Shown here: positions 1 to 8,093 of the stretch, piece by piece
Layout: the number at the start of each line of letters is the position of its first letter
Numbering within the stretch: position 1 is the stretch's first letter
NCBI GenBank assembly: GCA_900471605.1
Contig: UCEY01000003.1
Coordinates: 1 to 64,000, forward strand
DNA from: Hyphomicrobiales bacterium
GTDB taxonomy: Bacteria; Pseudomonadota; Alphaproteobacteria; Rhizobiales; Rhizobiaceae
Reading direction: 5' to 3'
Length of the DNA stretch: 64,000 nt
Position numbers and translations under genes: made by a program
The notes under the pieces: generated by a model
Seen by the model: the letters and a program-made list of their open reading frames with translations, nothing else
Databases searched by the model: none
Told to the model about the DNA's origin: nothing

Positions 1-917
1 TTGCCGTCCTCGCCGCCGGTACCATTCACCGTCTGGATGGCGGCGAGAAGGTGACCGAGGCCCATCAGGGCCTTCTGACCTGCATCCGCGACCCGTTCAG
101 CGCCACGCTGCTGACCGGCGGCGAGGACGGCAAGGTGATGCGCATCGGCAGCGATGGCGAGGCGACGCTCGTCGCCGAAGCGCCGCGCAAGTGGATCAGC
201 GTCGTCGCCGGCGGGCCGCAGAATGCGGTCGCCTATGCTTACGGCAAATCGAGCTTCGTGAAGCTGAATGACGGCACGCTGAAGGAATATCCCGAAGAGC
301 GCAGCGTCGAAGGACTTGCGTTTGCGGGCAAGGGCCTCAGGATCGCGGCTGCCCGTTACAACGGCGTCTCGCTGCACTGGGTCGGCACCAATGCGCCGCC
401 GGTCGATCTCGAATGGAAAGGCGCGCACAACTCCGTCACGTTTTCTCCCGACGGGCGTTTCCTGGTGACAACCATGCAGGAAAACGCCCTGCACGGCTGG
501 AAGCTTGACGGCAAGCCAGGCGAAAATCGCCATATGCGGATGACGGGTTATCCGGCCAAGGTGAAATCGCTGTCGTGGTCGCCCAAGGGCAAATGGCTCG
601 CTTCGTCCGGCGCGCCGGCAGCGATCGTCTGGCCGTTTTCGGCGAAAGACGGGCCGATGGGCAAGGCGCCGCAGGAACTCGGCACCCGCGCCAATATCAT
701 GGTCACCCAGGTCGCCTTCCATCCGGCCGAGGAAGTGCTCGCCATCGGTTTTATCGACGGCATGATCCTGGGCGTCAGGCTTGCCGATGCCAAGGAAGCG
801 CTCTTGCGCCGGCCCGGCAAGGGCGGCATTACCGGATTGAGCTGGAGCGCCAACGGCAAGCTCGTCGCCTTCTCTTCCGATGCCGGCGATTGTGGCGTCA
901 TCGATATCTCGGCTTGA
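1..917 (+). CDS. WD40 repeat protein (5' end outside window)
   Basis: The reading frame is open from base 3 to the TGA at 915-917, so the gene begins before the window; a GTG at 51 is internal. About 300 residues remain. They show repeated beta-propeller blades with the pattern hydrophobic-FSPDGRFL, LSWSPKGKWLAS, LSWSANGKLVAFSS and VAFHPAEEVLAIGF, typical of WD40 propellers that act as protein-binding scaffolds. No signal peptide can be judged because the start is missing. In rhizobia a WD40 protein of this size often follows a CobW-type zinc GTPase gene; that neighbour would lie off the left edge and is only inferred. Family is clear, partner and role are unknown. Confidence 0.85.
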   Translation, partial: AVLAAGTIHRLDGGEKVTEAHQGLLTCIRDPFSATLLTGGEDGKVMRIGSDGEATLVAEAPRKWISVVAGGPQNAVAYAYGKSSFVKLNDGTLKEYPEERSVEGLAFAGKGLRIAAARYNGVSLHWVGTNAPPVDLEWKGAHNSVTFSPDGRFLVTTMQENALHGWKLDGKPGENRHMRMTGYPAKVKSLSWSPKGKWLASSGAPAAIVWPFSAKDGPMGKAPQELGTRANIMVTQVAFHPAEEVLAIGFIDGMILGVRLADAKEALLRRPGKGGITGLSWSANGKLVAFSSDAGDCGVIDISA

Positions 918-1101
918 GGCAATCATCCCGGCACGAACAACCGCGGCGGAAAATCTCCGCCGCAGCCTGATCCATGCGCCCAGTGGAGCGGAAAGGGAAA
1001 GCAGTGTATGGGGACCCTTCCCGACGGTCTCCCGCCGCGCGCCTGATTCCCCATGGAACGGACCTGCGGCAAGGACGACCGTTTCCACGATCGGACAGGA
1101 C

Positions 1102-1368
1102 ATGGCCAAGGCACCCAAGACCGAACATTCCGAACTCGCAGGCGAATTCACGGACGACGGCATTACCGTGCTGGTCGATATCTACCGTCCCGCCGGCACC
1201 CAGGGCGACTGGACGCTTGAAGTCATCACCGAAGAGGATGACGTCACCTCCTGGGAGGAACCGTTTCCGACCGACCGCGAAGCCTTCGACGAGTTCCTGG
1301 CGACCGTCGAGCGCGACGGCATCCGCTCCTTCTTCGGCGAGCCCGAGCCGCAACCGGCGGTGCATTGA
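1102..1368 (+). CDS. Small acidic protein of unknown function
   Basis: An 88-residue protein starting at the ATG after a GGACAGGAC stretch. It is strongly acidic, with a DEDD-like patch (ITEEDDVTSWEE) and a helix-rich C-terminal half ending in a proline-rich tail (EPEPQPAVH). There is no signal peptide or membrane segment. Its TGA shares one base with the ATG of the next gene, so the two are translationally coupled. I recognise no named family; codon use is like the neighbours and the composition is convincing for a real protein. A longer upstream start in the same frame (near 880) would run over the WD40 stop and has no ribosome site, so I rejected it. Confidence 0.75.
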   Translation: MAKAPKTEHSELAGEFTDDGITVLVDIYRPAGTQGDWTLEVITEEDDVTSWEEPFPTDREAFDEFLATVERDGIRSFFGEPEPQPAVH

Positions 1369-1607
1369 TGAAGAAGGTCGAAGACCTCACCACCTCGGCA
1401 AGGACGATCCACGACCGCTATGCCGCGGGCCGAATGGACCGCGAGATCGTCCGGCAGTGGGTCCTGGGGCTTGGCATGTATCCGGAACCTCACGGCCGGC
1501 ACATCCAGGAGGCGGCAGCCTGGTTCAAGCCTTCGCGCGACGAGATGGATCCCGTCGAACTGAAGATCGCAGACCTCGCCAGGCTGCAGGCGATCTACCG
1601 GCCGTAG
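1368..1607 (+). CDS. Small protein of unknown function, coupled to the preceding gene
   Basis: A 79-residue basic/amphipathic protein whose ATG shares its A with the TGA of the upstream gene (TGATG arrangement), which argues for joint translation. It begins MKKVEDLTTSARTIHDRY and looks all-helical, with a conserved-looking WVLGLGMYPEPHGRHIQEAA segment in the middle. No signal peptide, membrane span or known motif is visible. The acidic upstream protein and this basic one could be partners, but that is inference from coupling and charge only. A TTG three bases upstream is in frame; ATG is preferred. Confidence 0.72.
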   Translation: MKKVEDLTTSARTIHDRYAAGRMDREIVRQWVLGLGMYPEPHGRHIQEAAAWFKPSRDEMDPVELKIADLARLQAIYRP

Positions 1608-1633
1608 CCGGCTTCCCGACACCCGGAAACAGC

Positions 1634-1666
1634 AGGGCGCGGGTGGCTGATGGACACCCGCGCCCT
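1634..1666 (+). terminator. Hairpin downstream of the small gene pair
   Basis: A perfect 12-bp stem, AGGGCGCGGGTG at 1634-1645 pairing with CACCCGCGCCCT at 1655-1666, closes a 9-base loop 27 bases after the stop of the second small gene. No U-tract follows, so it may be a transcript-end stabilising hairpin or a factor-assisted stop rather than a classic intrinsic terminator. The rest of 1608-1860 holds no convincing gene. Confidence 0.45.
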
Positions 1667-1860
1667 CGAACGTCCCGGCAGGGAACCTCAGGACGCCCGG
1701 ATGGCCAACCCTTGGCAGGGACCCGAAACGCTAACTGTTGGCGAGAGGTCGAACGAATTCCGGATAAAGGCACGCTGCGCGGAAATGTTCCCGCACTGCG
1801 GCAATCATCGCGATTTTGTGTTTCGCGGCACCTGATGTGTTTCGCAGCACCGCATCTGCC

Positions 1861-2754
1861 TCAGAGACCGGCTTCGGCAAACACCTTGACGATCCAGTCG
1901 ATGAAGACGCGCACCCGCGGGGAAAGCTGGCGGTTCTGCGGGTAGAGGGCAGTAAGCCGCGTCGGCGAGGGCGGAAAATCGGCGAGCACCTCGACGAGGA
2001 GGCCCTCGTCGATGTCCCGCTGCAGGCGATAGCGCGGCGCCTGCATCAGGCCGAAGCCGCGGCGGGCGAGATCGACCATCGTGTCGGAATTGTTGACCGT
2101 CAGCCGGCTCGGAAGGGTGACGTAACGCAGTTCGTCACCGACCGTGAATTCGAGCGGCATGGTCTGGCCGGTACGCGACGAGATGAAGCCGATGGAGAAA
2201 TGTCCCTCCAGCGCGTCGGGCGACAACGGCATCCCGTGCTTCTCCACATAGGTCCGGCTGGCGCAGGTGATCTCGGCGATCGTCCCCAGCCTGCGCATGA
2301 TCAGGCCGCTGTCGTCGATCTCGCCCGCCCGGATCACGCAATCCACGCCCTCGCGAACGAGGTCCACCAGCCGGTCGCCCTGGCCGATCTGCAGGTCGAG
2401 GAGCGGATAGCGGTCGAGGAATTCGTGGAGGCGCGGCAACAGGAACGTGCGGGTCAGGAACCCGTGCGCATCGACCCGCAACAGGCCCCTCGGCTGCGCA
2501 TCGCGAAAGATGTTTTCCGCCTCGTCGACTTCGGCAAGGATCGCAAGGCAACGCTCGTAGAAGGCCCGGCCGTCGAGCGTCGGGGTGACGTGGCGCGTCG
2601 TCCGCTCCAAGAGCCGCGTGCCGATCCCCTCCTCCAGCAGCTTGACGGCCTCGGTGACGGTCGAGCGCGCGAGGCCGAGATCGGCGGCGGCAGCGGAGAA
2701 GCTGCGCCGCTCGACGATCCGGACGAAAAGCTGCATGCGGTCGAGACGATCCAT
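1861..2754 (-). CDS. LysR-family transcriptional regulator
   Basis: A 297-residue LysR regulator. The N-terminal winged helix-turn-helix covers about residues 1-60 (MDRLDRMQLFVRIVERRSF, SAAAADLGLARSTVTEAVK) and the periplasmic-binding-like effector domain follows from about 90 to 295 (CVIRAGEIDDSGLIMRRLG is a typical segment). I start at the ATG at 2754; a GTG pair 12-15 bases upstream is in frame but has no better ribosome site. The gene is divergent from the SDR oxidoreductase at 2855, about 100 bases away, so it very likely controls that gene and the tautomerase behind it. The effector is unknown. Confidence 0.93.
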   Translation of the reverse strand: MDRLDRMQLFVRIVERRSFSAAAADLGLARSTVTEAVKLLEEGIGTRLLERTTRHVTPTLDGRAFYERCLAILAEVDEAENIFRDAQPRGLLRVDAHGFLTRTFLLPRLHEFLDRYPLLDLQIGQGDRLVDLVREGVDCVIRAGEIDDSGLIMRRLGTIAEITCASRTYVEKHGMPLSPDALEGHFSIGFISSRTGQTMPLEFTVGDELRYVTLPSRLTVNNSDTMVDLARRGFGLMQAPRYRLQRDIDEGLLVEVLADFPPSPTRLTALYPQNRQLSPRVRVFIDWIVKVFAEAGL

Positions 2755-2854
2755 GGCTTTGTTCACCACGGACGAATTCTGATGTCAATCGGCCGGCAAT
2801 TGTTCCTGGATCGTGTCAGCAATATCTCTTGGCCACCAACCAAGGAGAGATCAG

Positions 2855-3595
2855 ATGACCAATACAGCACAACGCGTCGCGATCGTCACCGGCGCATCGA
2901 AAGGCATCGGCAGAGCCATCGCGCTTCGCCTCGGTGAGGACGGTATCGCCGTCGTCGTCAACTATGCGACCAGCCGGCAGGCCGCCGACGAGGTCGTTGC
3001 GGAAATCCAGGCGGGCGGTGGCAAGGCAGTCGCCGTGCAGGCGGATGTCGGCAGCCCGACCGCAGCTGCCACCCTGTTCGATGCAGCCGAACAAAACTTC
3101 GGCGGCGCCGACATTCTCGTCAACAATGCCGGCGTGATGAGCCTTGCACCGCTCACGGAGATGGATGACGAGGCCTTCGAAACCCTGCTTGCCATCAACC
3201 TGACCGGCACGTTCCGCGGCATTCGCGAAGCAGGCAAACGGCTGCGCGACGGCGGTCGCATCATCAACTTCTCCTCCAGCGTCGTCGGTGCCTACGGTCC
3301 GGCCTATGGCGGTTATGCCGCCACCAAGGCCGCCGTCGAAGCGCTCACCCACGTCGCATCCAAGGAACTTGGCCGCCGGAAGATCACCGTCAACGCGGTC
3401 GCTCCGGGCCCTGTCGAAACCGAACTGTTCATGACCGGCAAGTCCGACGAACTGGTCCAGAACATCGTGAAAACCATCCCGCTCGGCCGCCTCGGCCAGC
3501 CGCAGGACATCGCCACCGTCGTCTCCTTCCTCGCCGGCCCGGACGGCGGCTGGGTCAACGGCCAGGTTCTGCGCGCCAATGGCGGCATGATCTAA
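2855..3595 (+). CDS. SDR-family NAD(P)-dependent oxidoreductase
   Basis: A 246-residue classical short-chain dehydrogenase. It has the Rossmann cofactor motif TGASKGIGRA (residues 11-20), the NNAG motif (ILVNNAGVM), the catalytic Ser (INFSSSVVGAYG), and YxxxK as YAATK about residue 155, followed by the PGPVETELF segment and a family-typical C-terminus (GGWVNGQVLRANGGMI). Start is the ATG after the ribosome site AAGGAGAGATCAG; an in-frame start 42 bases upstream lies in the promoter region. It is the first gene downstream of the divergent LysR gene, with the tautomerase 33 bases behind. Similar SDRs are often annotated as 3-oxoacyl-ACP reductases, but here a carbonyl reductase for a small aromatic or keto compound is as likely. 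Confidence 0.93.
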   Translation: MTNTAQRVAIVTGASKGIGRAIALRLGEDGIAVVVNYATSRQAADEVVAEIQAGGGKAVAVQADVGSPTAAATLFDAAEQNFGGADILVNNAGVMSLAPLTEMDDEAFETLLAINLTGTFRGIREAGKRLRDGGRIINFSSSVVGAYGPAYGGYAATKAAVEALTHVASKELGRRKITVNAVAPGPVETELFMTGKSDELVQNIVKTIPLGRLGQPQDIATVVSFLAGPDGGWVNGQVLRANGGMI

Positions 3596-3628
3596 AACCC
3601 CGAAACATCAAACCTGAAGGACATTCCC

Positions 3629-3847
3629 ATGCCATTCGTGAACATCAAGACCCCCGAAGCCGCGCTCAGCAAGGCCCAGAAGCAAGAGATCGTCCACCGC
3701 ACGACCGAGATGCTGGTCGAATACATGAGCGAGGCCGCGCGGCCTCACACCATGGTGCTGATCGAGGAGGTCAAGGACGGCGGTTATGGCCGCGCCGACG
3801 AAATCTTCGTCATTCCGGATGCCTATCGCGCCAAAGAGAGCGACTGA
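3629..3847 (+). CDS. 4-oxalocrotonate tautomerase family enzyme
   Basis: A 72-residue protein beginning MPFVNIKT, so after Met removal Pro is the N-terminal residue that acts as the catalytic base in the tautomerase superfamily. Length and the MVLIEEV strand also match the 4-OT family, which assembles as hexamers and tautomerises 2-hydroxymuconate-like or related enols. The ribosome site CCTGAAGGACATTCCC precedes the ATG. It sits 33 bases behind the SDR gene and both point away from the LysR gene, so the three form a small regulated unit, perhaps for a keto or aromatic compound. The substrate cannot be told from sequence. Confidence 0.88.
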   Translation: MPFVNIKTPEAALSKAQKQEIVHRTTEMLVEYMSEAARPHTMVLIEEVKDGGYGRADEIFVIPDAYRAKESD

Positions 3848-3857
3848 AGAACCCCGC

Positions 3858-3894
3858 CACTCCCTCGCCCGGTTTCCGGCCGGACGAGGGAGTG
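3858..3894 (+). terminator. Stem-loop after tautomerase gene
   Basis: CACTCCCTCG at 3858-3867 pairs perfectly with CGAGGGAGTG at 3885-3894, with a second small stem (CCGG/CCGG) inside the loop, starting 11 bases after the tautomerase stop. There is no U-run, so strength as a terminator is uncertain. The remaining 230 bases up to asd show no gene. Confidence 0.45.
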
Positions 3895-4129
3895 CTCGCC
3901 GAAATATCCGGGCGCGGCCCGCTTGGCGACACCGCAAGCCCGTGTTATTCAAACCGCCATGTTCGCAAACCTGACCACCAAAACCACCACGAAAACGACC
4001 GCTGACGCGGGGCGTTTACGGGTGCGTGCGCGGTAGTCGCGACATCATCCTCAAAACCCCGCCAGAGACGGACGGGGTTCAAAGGTGACACACAGCCCTG
4101 TCTCTCTCGAAAATCCAAGGAGAGACGAA

Positions 4130-5209
4130 ATGCTGACCGATCTTGAAAATCTTGCTTCCGGCCAATCCGCCGCCCTTTCGACCGCCACCCCTGTCGTAGC
4201 GATTGTCGGCGCCACCGGCGCGGTCGGCGTCGAGCTGCTCAACTGCCTCTCGGCGCGCAATTTTCCGCTGGGCGGCCTGAAGCTGCTTGCCTCGGCCCGC
4301 TCGGCCGGCAGGACCCTCACCTTCAACGGTACCGAACTCCTTATCGAGGAATTGACCGAAGACAGTTTCGACGGCGTCGATATCGCGCTGTTCTCGGCCG
4401 GCAGCGGCATTTCCAAGCGTTTTGCGCCGATTGCGGTGAAGGCCGGCGCCGTGGTGATCGACAATTCCTCCGCCTTCCGCATGGAAGCGTCGGTGCCGCT
4501 CGTCGTGCCGGAAGTGAACGGCGAAGTGCTCCACCAGCATCGCGGCATCGTCGCCAATCCGAACTGCGTCGCGGCGATCGCAACCGTCGCCTTGGCACCC
4601 CTCCATCGCGCCCACCCGATCCGTCGGCTGAACATCTCGACCTATCAGGCAGCCTCCGGTGCCGGTGCTGCAGCCATGGAAGAATTACGGCTGTCCACCG
4701 CTGCCTATCTCGCCGGCGAGGCCTTCGAGCCCAAGGTCCTGCCGCACCCTTACGCCTTCAACCTGTTCAGCCACAATGCCGATATGGACCCGGACAGCGG
4801 CTATAACGGCGAGGAGTTGAAGGTGATCGCTGAGACCCGCCGCATCCTTCACGTGCCGGCGCTTCCGATCGGCATCACCTGCATCCGCGTGCCGTTGCTG
4901 CGCGCCCATGCCATGGCGATCTCGATCGAGTTCGACCAGCCCGTCTCCCCGCAGGAGGCCCGCAGCCTGCTTGAAGCCGCCCCGGGCCTGCGCCTCGTCG
5001 ATGACCGCGCAGCCAACCATTTCCCGATGCCGTCGGAAGCATCCGGCGCAGACGATGTCCTGGTCGGCCGCATCCGCACCGATATCGGCGATCCGTCGGG
5101 CCGGACGCTGGCGATCTTCGTCGCCGGTGATCAGTTGCTGAAAGGTGCGGCGCTCAATGCCGTGCAGATCGCCGAGCGGCTGCTCGAGAACGTCGTGCGG
5201 AAGTCGTAA
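4130..5209 (+). CDS. asd: Aspartate-semialdehyde dehydrogenase
   Basis: A 359-residue cytosolic enzyme of the aspartate family pathway, reducing L-aspartyl phosphate to the semialdehyde on the route to lysine/diaminopimelate, threonine and methionine. Seen: nucleotide-binding motif VGATGAVGVELL near residue 26, the active-site cysteine in ANPNC (about residue 144), the substrate segment STYQAASGAGAAA, and GDQLLKGAALNAVQIAE near the end. The ATG follows AAGGAGAGACGAA; a GTG at 4085 would extend it by 15 residues without a ribosome site. It carries an N-terminal lead of about 22 residues before the Rossmann strand that is longer than in most Asd proteins. Rhizobia usually have one asd near leuB, so this may be a second copy. 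Confidence 0.9.
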   Translation: MLTDLENLASGQSAALSTATPVVAIVGATGAVGVELLNCLSARNFPLGGLKLLASARSAGRTLTFNGTELLIEELTEDSFDGVDIALFSAGSGISKRFAPIAVKAGAVVIDNSSAFRMEASVPLVVPEVNGEVLHQHRGIVANPNCVAAIATVALAPLHRAHPIRRLNISTYQAASGAGAAAMEELRLSTAAYLAGEAFEPKVLPHPYAFNLFSHNADMDPDSGYNGEELKVIAETRRILHVPALPIGITCIRVPLLRAHAMAISIEFDQPVSPQEARSLLEAAPGLRLVDDRAANHFPMPSEASGADDVLVGRIRTDIGDPSGRTLAIFVAGDQLLKGAALNAVQIAERLLENVVRKS

Positions 5210-5273
5210 GGCTCCCAGCCCCGCCAAAACCACGCGCAATACCGCCGCATGGGTTGAAATCCTGAAAAACAAA

Positions 5274-5299
5274 GCCGGCGCCACCTGTCTGGCGCCGGC
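5274..5299 (-). terminator. Intrinsic terminator of the OmpW-like gene
   Basis: A perfect 9-bp stem, GCCGGCGCC at 5274-5282 and GGCGCCGGC at 5291-5299, is followed on the minus strand by TTTGTTTTTC. It lies 28 bases after the stop of the porin gene and between convergent genes, so it may stop transcription from both sides. Confidence 0.8.
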
Positions 5300-5326
5300 C
5301 CCGTCCCTACCGCCCTCGTTGTTTTT

Positions 5327-6016
5327 CTAAAACCGGTAGGTAACGCCTGTCCCGATCAGCGAGGGATTGATCTTCGCCTTGCCGCTCAGCGGCCCGAGCA
5401 CGTCGTGGTCGGCCTTCCAGTCGGTTTCTAGGAAGATCTTCTTGACGTCGAAGTTCACGCCCCAATGCTGGTCGATCATATAGTCGAAACCGACCTGCAA
5501 GGCGGCGCCGACATGGTTGTCGACGTCGAGATTGTGGAAGCCCGGTTTGTTCGACTGATTGTAGAAGAACGAATAATTGACGCCCGCGCCGACATAGGGC
5601 TTGAACGCGCCGAAATCGGTAAAGTGGTATTGCAGCGTCAGCGTCGGCGGCAGAAGCCAGGCGCGGCCGACTGGCACGCCGACGGCACCGTCTTCCTTGA
5701 TGTTCGCATAGGTCGTGCCGAGGACCAGTTCGGCGGCGATATTGTCGGTGAAGAAGTAGCTGATATCGAGTTCCGGGATGACCGAGTCGGAGAAAGACAG
5801 ATCGGAGCCCGGTACGCCGTTGATCGAGCCCCGGTTCTCAGTGATGACGCCCAAGCCGCGCACGCGGATCTGCCAGGGGTTCTGGCCGGTTGCGGCCTCC
5901 TGCGCCACAGGGGCGACGGGTGCCGGCGTCAGATCCGCCGCTGCCGCCCCGAATGCGAAAAAAGCCGCACCCGCGCCTGCGATCCATCTCAGATGCCGTA
6001 TCCCGTTCGTCTTCAT
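5327..6016 (-). CDS. OmpW-family outer membrane protein
   Basis: A 229-residue protein with a Sec signal peptide (MKTNGIRHLRW followed by AGAGAAFFAFGAAAA, cleavage expected after AAA-A at about residue 26). The mature part is an eight-stranded barrel: alternating aromatic strands such as WQIRVRGLGVI, LTLQYHF, FKPYVGAGVNYSFFY and WGVNFDVKKIFL, ending with the outer-membrane C-terminal aromatic signature GTGVTYRF. Length and the YVGAGVNY motif match OmpW, a small channel for hydrophobic molecules. It has its own terminator and stands alone. The ATG is preceded by CAGGAGAGCTTAC, a good ribosome site. Confidence 0.92.
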   Translation of the reverse strand: MKTNGIRHLRWIAGAGAAFFAFGAAAADLTPAPVAPVAQEAATGQNPWQIRVRGLGVITENRGSINGVPGSDLSFSDSVIPELDISYFFTDNIAAELVLGTTYANIKEDGAVGVPVGRAWLLPPTLTLQYHFTDFGAFKPYVGAGVNYSFFYNQSNKPGFHNLDVDNHVGAALQVGFDYMIDQHWGVNFDVKKIFLETDWKADHDVLGPLSGKAKINPSLIGTGVTYRF

Positions 6017-6150
6017 GTAAGCTCTCCTGCTTGCGTTTTGATCTTGCGGAGAGAGGCTTAGGAGCGGCCGGAGAGAGTCGGATTGATCAGGATCAACCGC
6101 ATCCGCCGGATGCGCCGCCGCGGCCCGAAAGGGAGAATTTGTCGCATGAA

Positions 6151-6206
6151 AAACCCCGCCTCACCGGGACGTTCCATAGGAACGCTCCACCGGGGAGACG
6201 GGGTTG
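6151..6206 (-). terminator. Long intrinsic terminator of the GNAT gene
   Basis: On the minus strand AACCCCGTCTCCCCGG pairs imperfectly with CCGGTGAGGCGGGGTT, with an inner GTTCC/GGAAC stem, and is followed by TTTTTC. It lies about 65 bases after the acetyltransferase stop and just upstream of the porin promoter. Confidence 0.75.
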
Positions 6207-6269
6207 GGCAGATCGTCGGGGCGCGAGGCCTTGAGTGCTGAATGCCTTGAGGTCGAAACTCGACCTTGC

Positions 6270-6839
6270 TCAGGCCAGCTTGCGCCCGTTGGCGACGATC
6301 ATGCCAGCGGCACCCTCCAGCCAGCCGGCCTTGAGTTCGAGCGCCAGGAAACGCGAACGCTCGAAGGGGCCGGGCATGACGAGATGCCGGGTCTTGTCGG
6401 CAAAGAAGCCGAACCGCTCGTAATAGGCCGCATCGCCGACGAGCAGGATCGCGCCGTGGCCGCGCTTGTGGGCTTCTGCAATGGCAGCACGCATCAGCGC
6501 TGCTCCGATGCCCTTGCCTTCGTGAGCGGAATCGACCGCCAGCGGGCCGAGCAGCAGCGCATCGAGCACCTGGCCCTCGGCGGAAATGCCGGCTTCGATG
6601 TTCCACAGCCGCACGGTGCCGATCACGTGGCCGGAACCGTCGCGGGCGACAATGGCGAGACCTTCGGCCGGCACGCGGTTGCGGCGGATCTTTTCCGACG
6701 ACTTCTTGCGGCGATCCGGGCCCATGGCACGGTCGAGCAAGGTCTCGCGGGCGACCACATCGGCCGGAGTTTCGGCGTCGATGGTGAAGGTGGAATTCGG
6801 CGCAAAGAATGCGCGTACAGAATCAAGAACAGCGGCCAT
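6270..6839 (-). CDS. GNAT-family N-acetyltransferase
   Basis: A 189-residue acetyl-CoA dependent acyltransferase. The GNAT core is visible: strand beta4 LGPLAVDSAHEGKGIGAALM, where EGKGIG is the pyrophosphate-binding Q/RxxGxG/A loop (about residues 107-112), then the helix AEAHKRGHGAILLVGD and the YYERFGFF motif of GNATs that carry a C-terminal strand. This N-acetyltransferase type (YhbS-like) is common in rhizobia. It lies downstream of the decarboxylase on the same strand with about 120 bases between, so it could be read with it, and acetylation of a polyamine is a possible but unproved role. Confidence 0.88.
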   Translation of the reverse strand: MAAVLDSVRAFFAPNSTFTIDAETPADVVARETLLDRAMGPDRRKKSSEKIRRNRVPAEGLAIVARDGSGHVIGTVRLWNIEAGISAEGQVLDALLLGPLAVDSAHEGKGIGAALMRAAIAEAHKRGHGAILLVGDAAYYERFGFFADKTRHLVMPGPFERSRFLALELKAGWLEGAAGMIVANGRKLA

Positions 6840-6959
6840 CGTGGCCTCCCGTACCCAATACCGTTATCAGCGGCGATGAAGAGGAATTGTGGATTTGCCG
6901 CCCCGGCTGATTACGGGGCCGGCGGAAGTGATACGCCTTCTGGAGCGGCAAGCCGCCCC

Positions 6960-8093
6960 TTAGATGACGTAGGCCTTCAGGGGGTCGAAACCGTTGAAGG
7001 CGACGGCCGAGTAGGTCGTCGTATAGGCGCCGGTGCCTTCGATCAGAACCTCGTCGCCGATCGTGAGCGTCACGGGCAGCGGATACATGTTCTTCTCGTA
7101 CATCACGTCGGCACTGTCGCAGGTCGGGCCGGCGAGCACGCAGGGCTCCATCTCGTCGCCGTCCCGCTCGGTGCGGATCGGGTAACGGATGGCCTCGTCC
7201 ATGGTTTCGGCGAGACCGCCGAACTTGCCGATGTCGAGGAAGACCCATCGGTGATTGTCGTTGTCCGACTTCTTCGACACCAGCACGACTTCAGCCTTGA
7301 TGACGCCCGCATTGCCGACCATGCCGCGACCCGGCTCGATGATCGTCTTCGGCAGGTTGTTGCCGAAATGCTTGCGCAGCGAAGCGAAGATCGCCTTGCC
7401 GTATTCTTCGGCCTTCGGCACGTCGCGCAGGTACTTGGTCGGGAAACCACCGCCCATGTTGACCATCTGCAGCACGATGCCCTGCTTGGCGAGCTGGCCG
7501 AAGACGCGCTTGGCATCGGCAAGAGCCGCATCCCAGGCATCGACCTTGGTCATCTGCGAACCGACATGGAAGGACACGCCGTAGGACTCGAGGCCCATCT
7601 GGTGAGCGTAGACGAGCACGTCGACGGCCATCTGCGGCACGCAGCCGAACTTGCGCGACAGCGGCCACTCGGCGCCTTCGCCATCGGTCAGCACGCGGCA
7701 GAATATCTTCGCGCCGGGAGCGGCACGGGAAATCTTCTCGACTTCCTCGTGGCTGTCGACGGCATAGAGGCCAACGCCGAGCGCAAACGCACGAGCGATG
7801 TCGCGTTCCTTCTTGATCGTGTTGCCGAATGAGATGCGGTCGGCGGAAGCGCCGGCATCGAGTGCCATCTGGATTTCGGCGACCGAGGCGCAGTCGAAGT
7901 TGGAACCCATCGAAGCGAGCAGCTTCAGGATTGCCGGTTCCGGGTTGGCCTTGACCGCGTAATAGATCGCGCTGTCCGGCAGTGCATGACGGAAGGCGTT
8001 GAAATTATCGCGCACGACGTCGAGATCGACGACAAGAAACGGTCCTTCCGGACGCTGGGTCTTGATGAAGTCGAGGATACGAGCAGTGGTCAT
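6960..8093 (-). CDS. odc: Type III PLP-dependent ornithine/lysine decarboxylase
   Basis: A 377-residue alanine-racemase-fold decarboxylase of the eukaryote-like ODC group. The PLP lysine lies in YYAVKANPEP (about residue 49), the barrel motifs are HVGSQ (about 177) and MVNMGGGFPT, the phosphate-binding segment EPGRGMVGNAG, and the active-site cysteine from the second subunit is in GPTCDSADV (about 325). Family knowledge: the Agrobacterium and Sinorhizobium proteins of this type decarboxylate ornithine and lysine to putrescine and cadaverine, feeding polyamine synthesis. The ATG follows TTGAAGGGACTGACCG. A long untranslated leader precedes it (see next entry). Substrate balance between ornithine and lysine cannot be read from sequence. 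Confidence 0.93.
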   Translation of the reverse strand: MTTARILDFIKTQRPEGPFLVVDLDVVRDNFNAFRHALPDSAIYYAVKANPEPAILKLLASMGSNFDCASVAEIQMALDAGASADRISFGNTIKKERDIARAFALGVGLYAVDSHEEVEKISRAAPGAKIFCRVLTDGEGAEWPLSRKFGCVPQMAVDVLVYAHQMGLESYGVSFHVGSQMTKVDAWDAALADAKRVFGQLAKQGIVLQMVNMGGGFPTKYLRDVPKAEEYGKAIFASLRKHFGNNLPKTIIEPGRGMVGNAGVIKAEVVLVSKKSDNDNHRWVFLDIGKFGGLAETMDEAIRYPIRTERDGDEMEPCVLAGPTCDSADVMYEKNMYPLPVTLTIGDEVLIEGTGAYTTTYSAVAFNGFDPLKAYVI

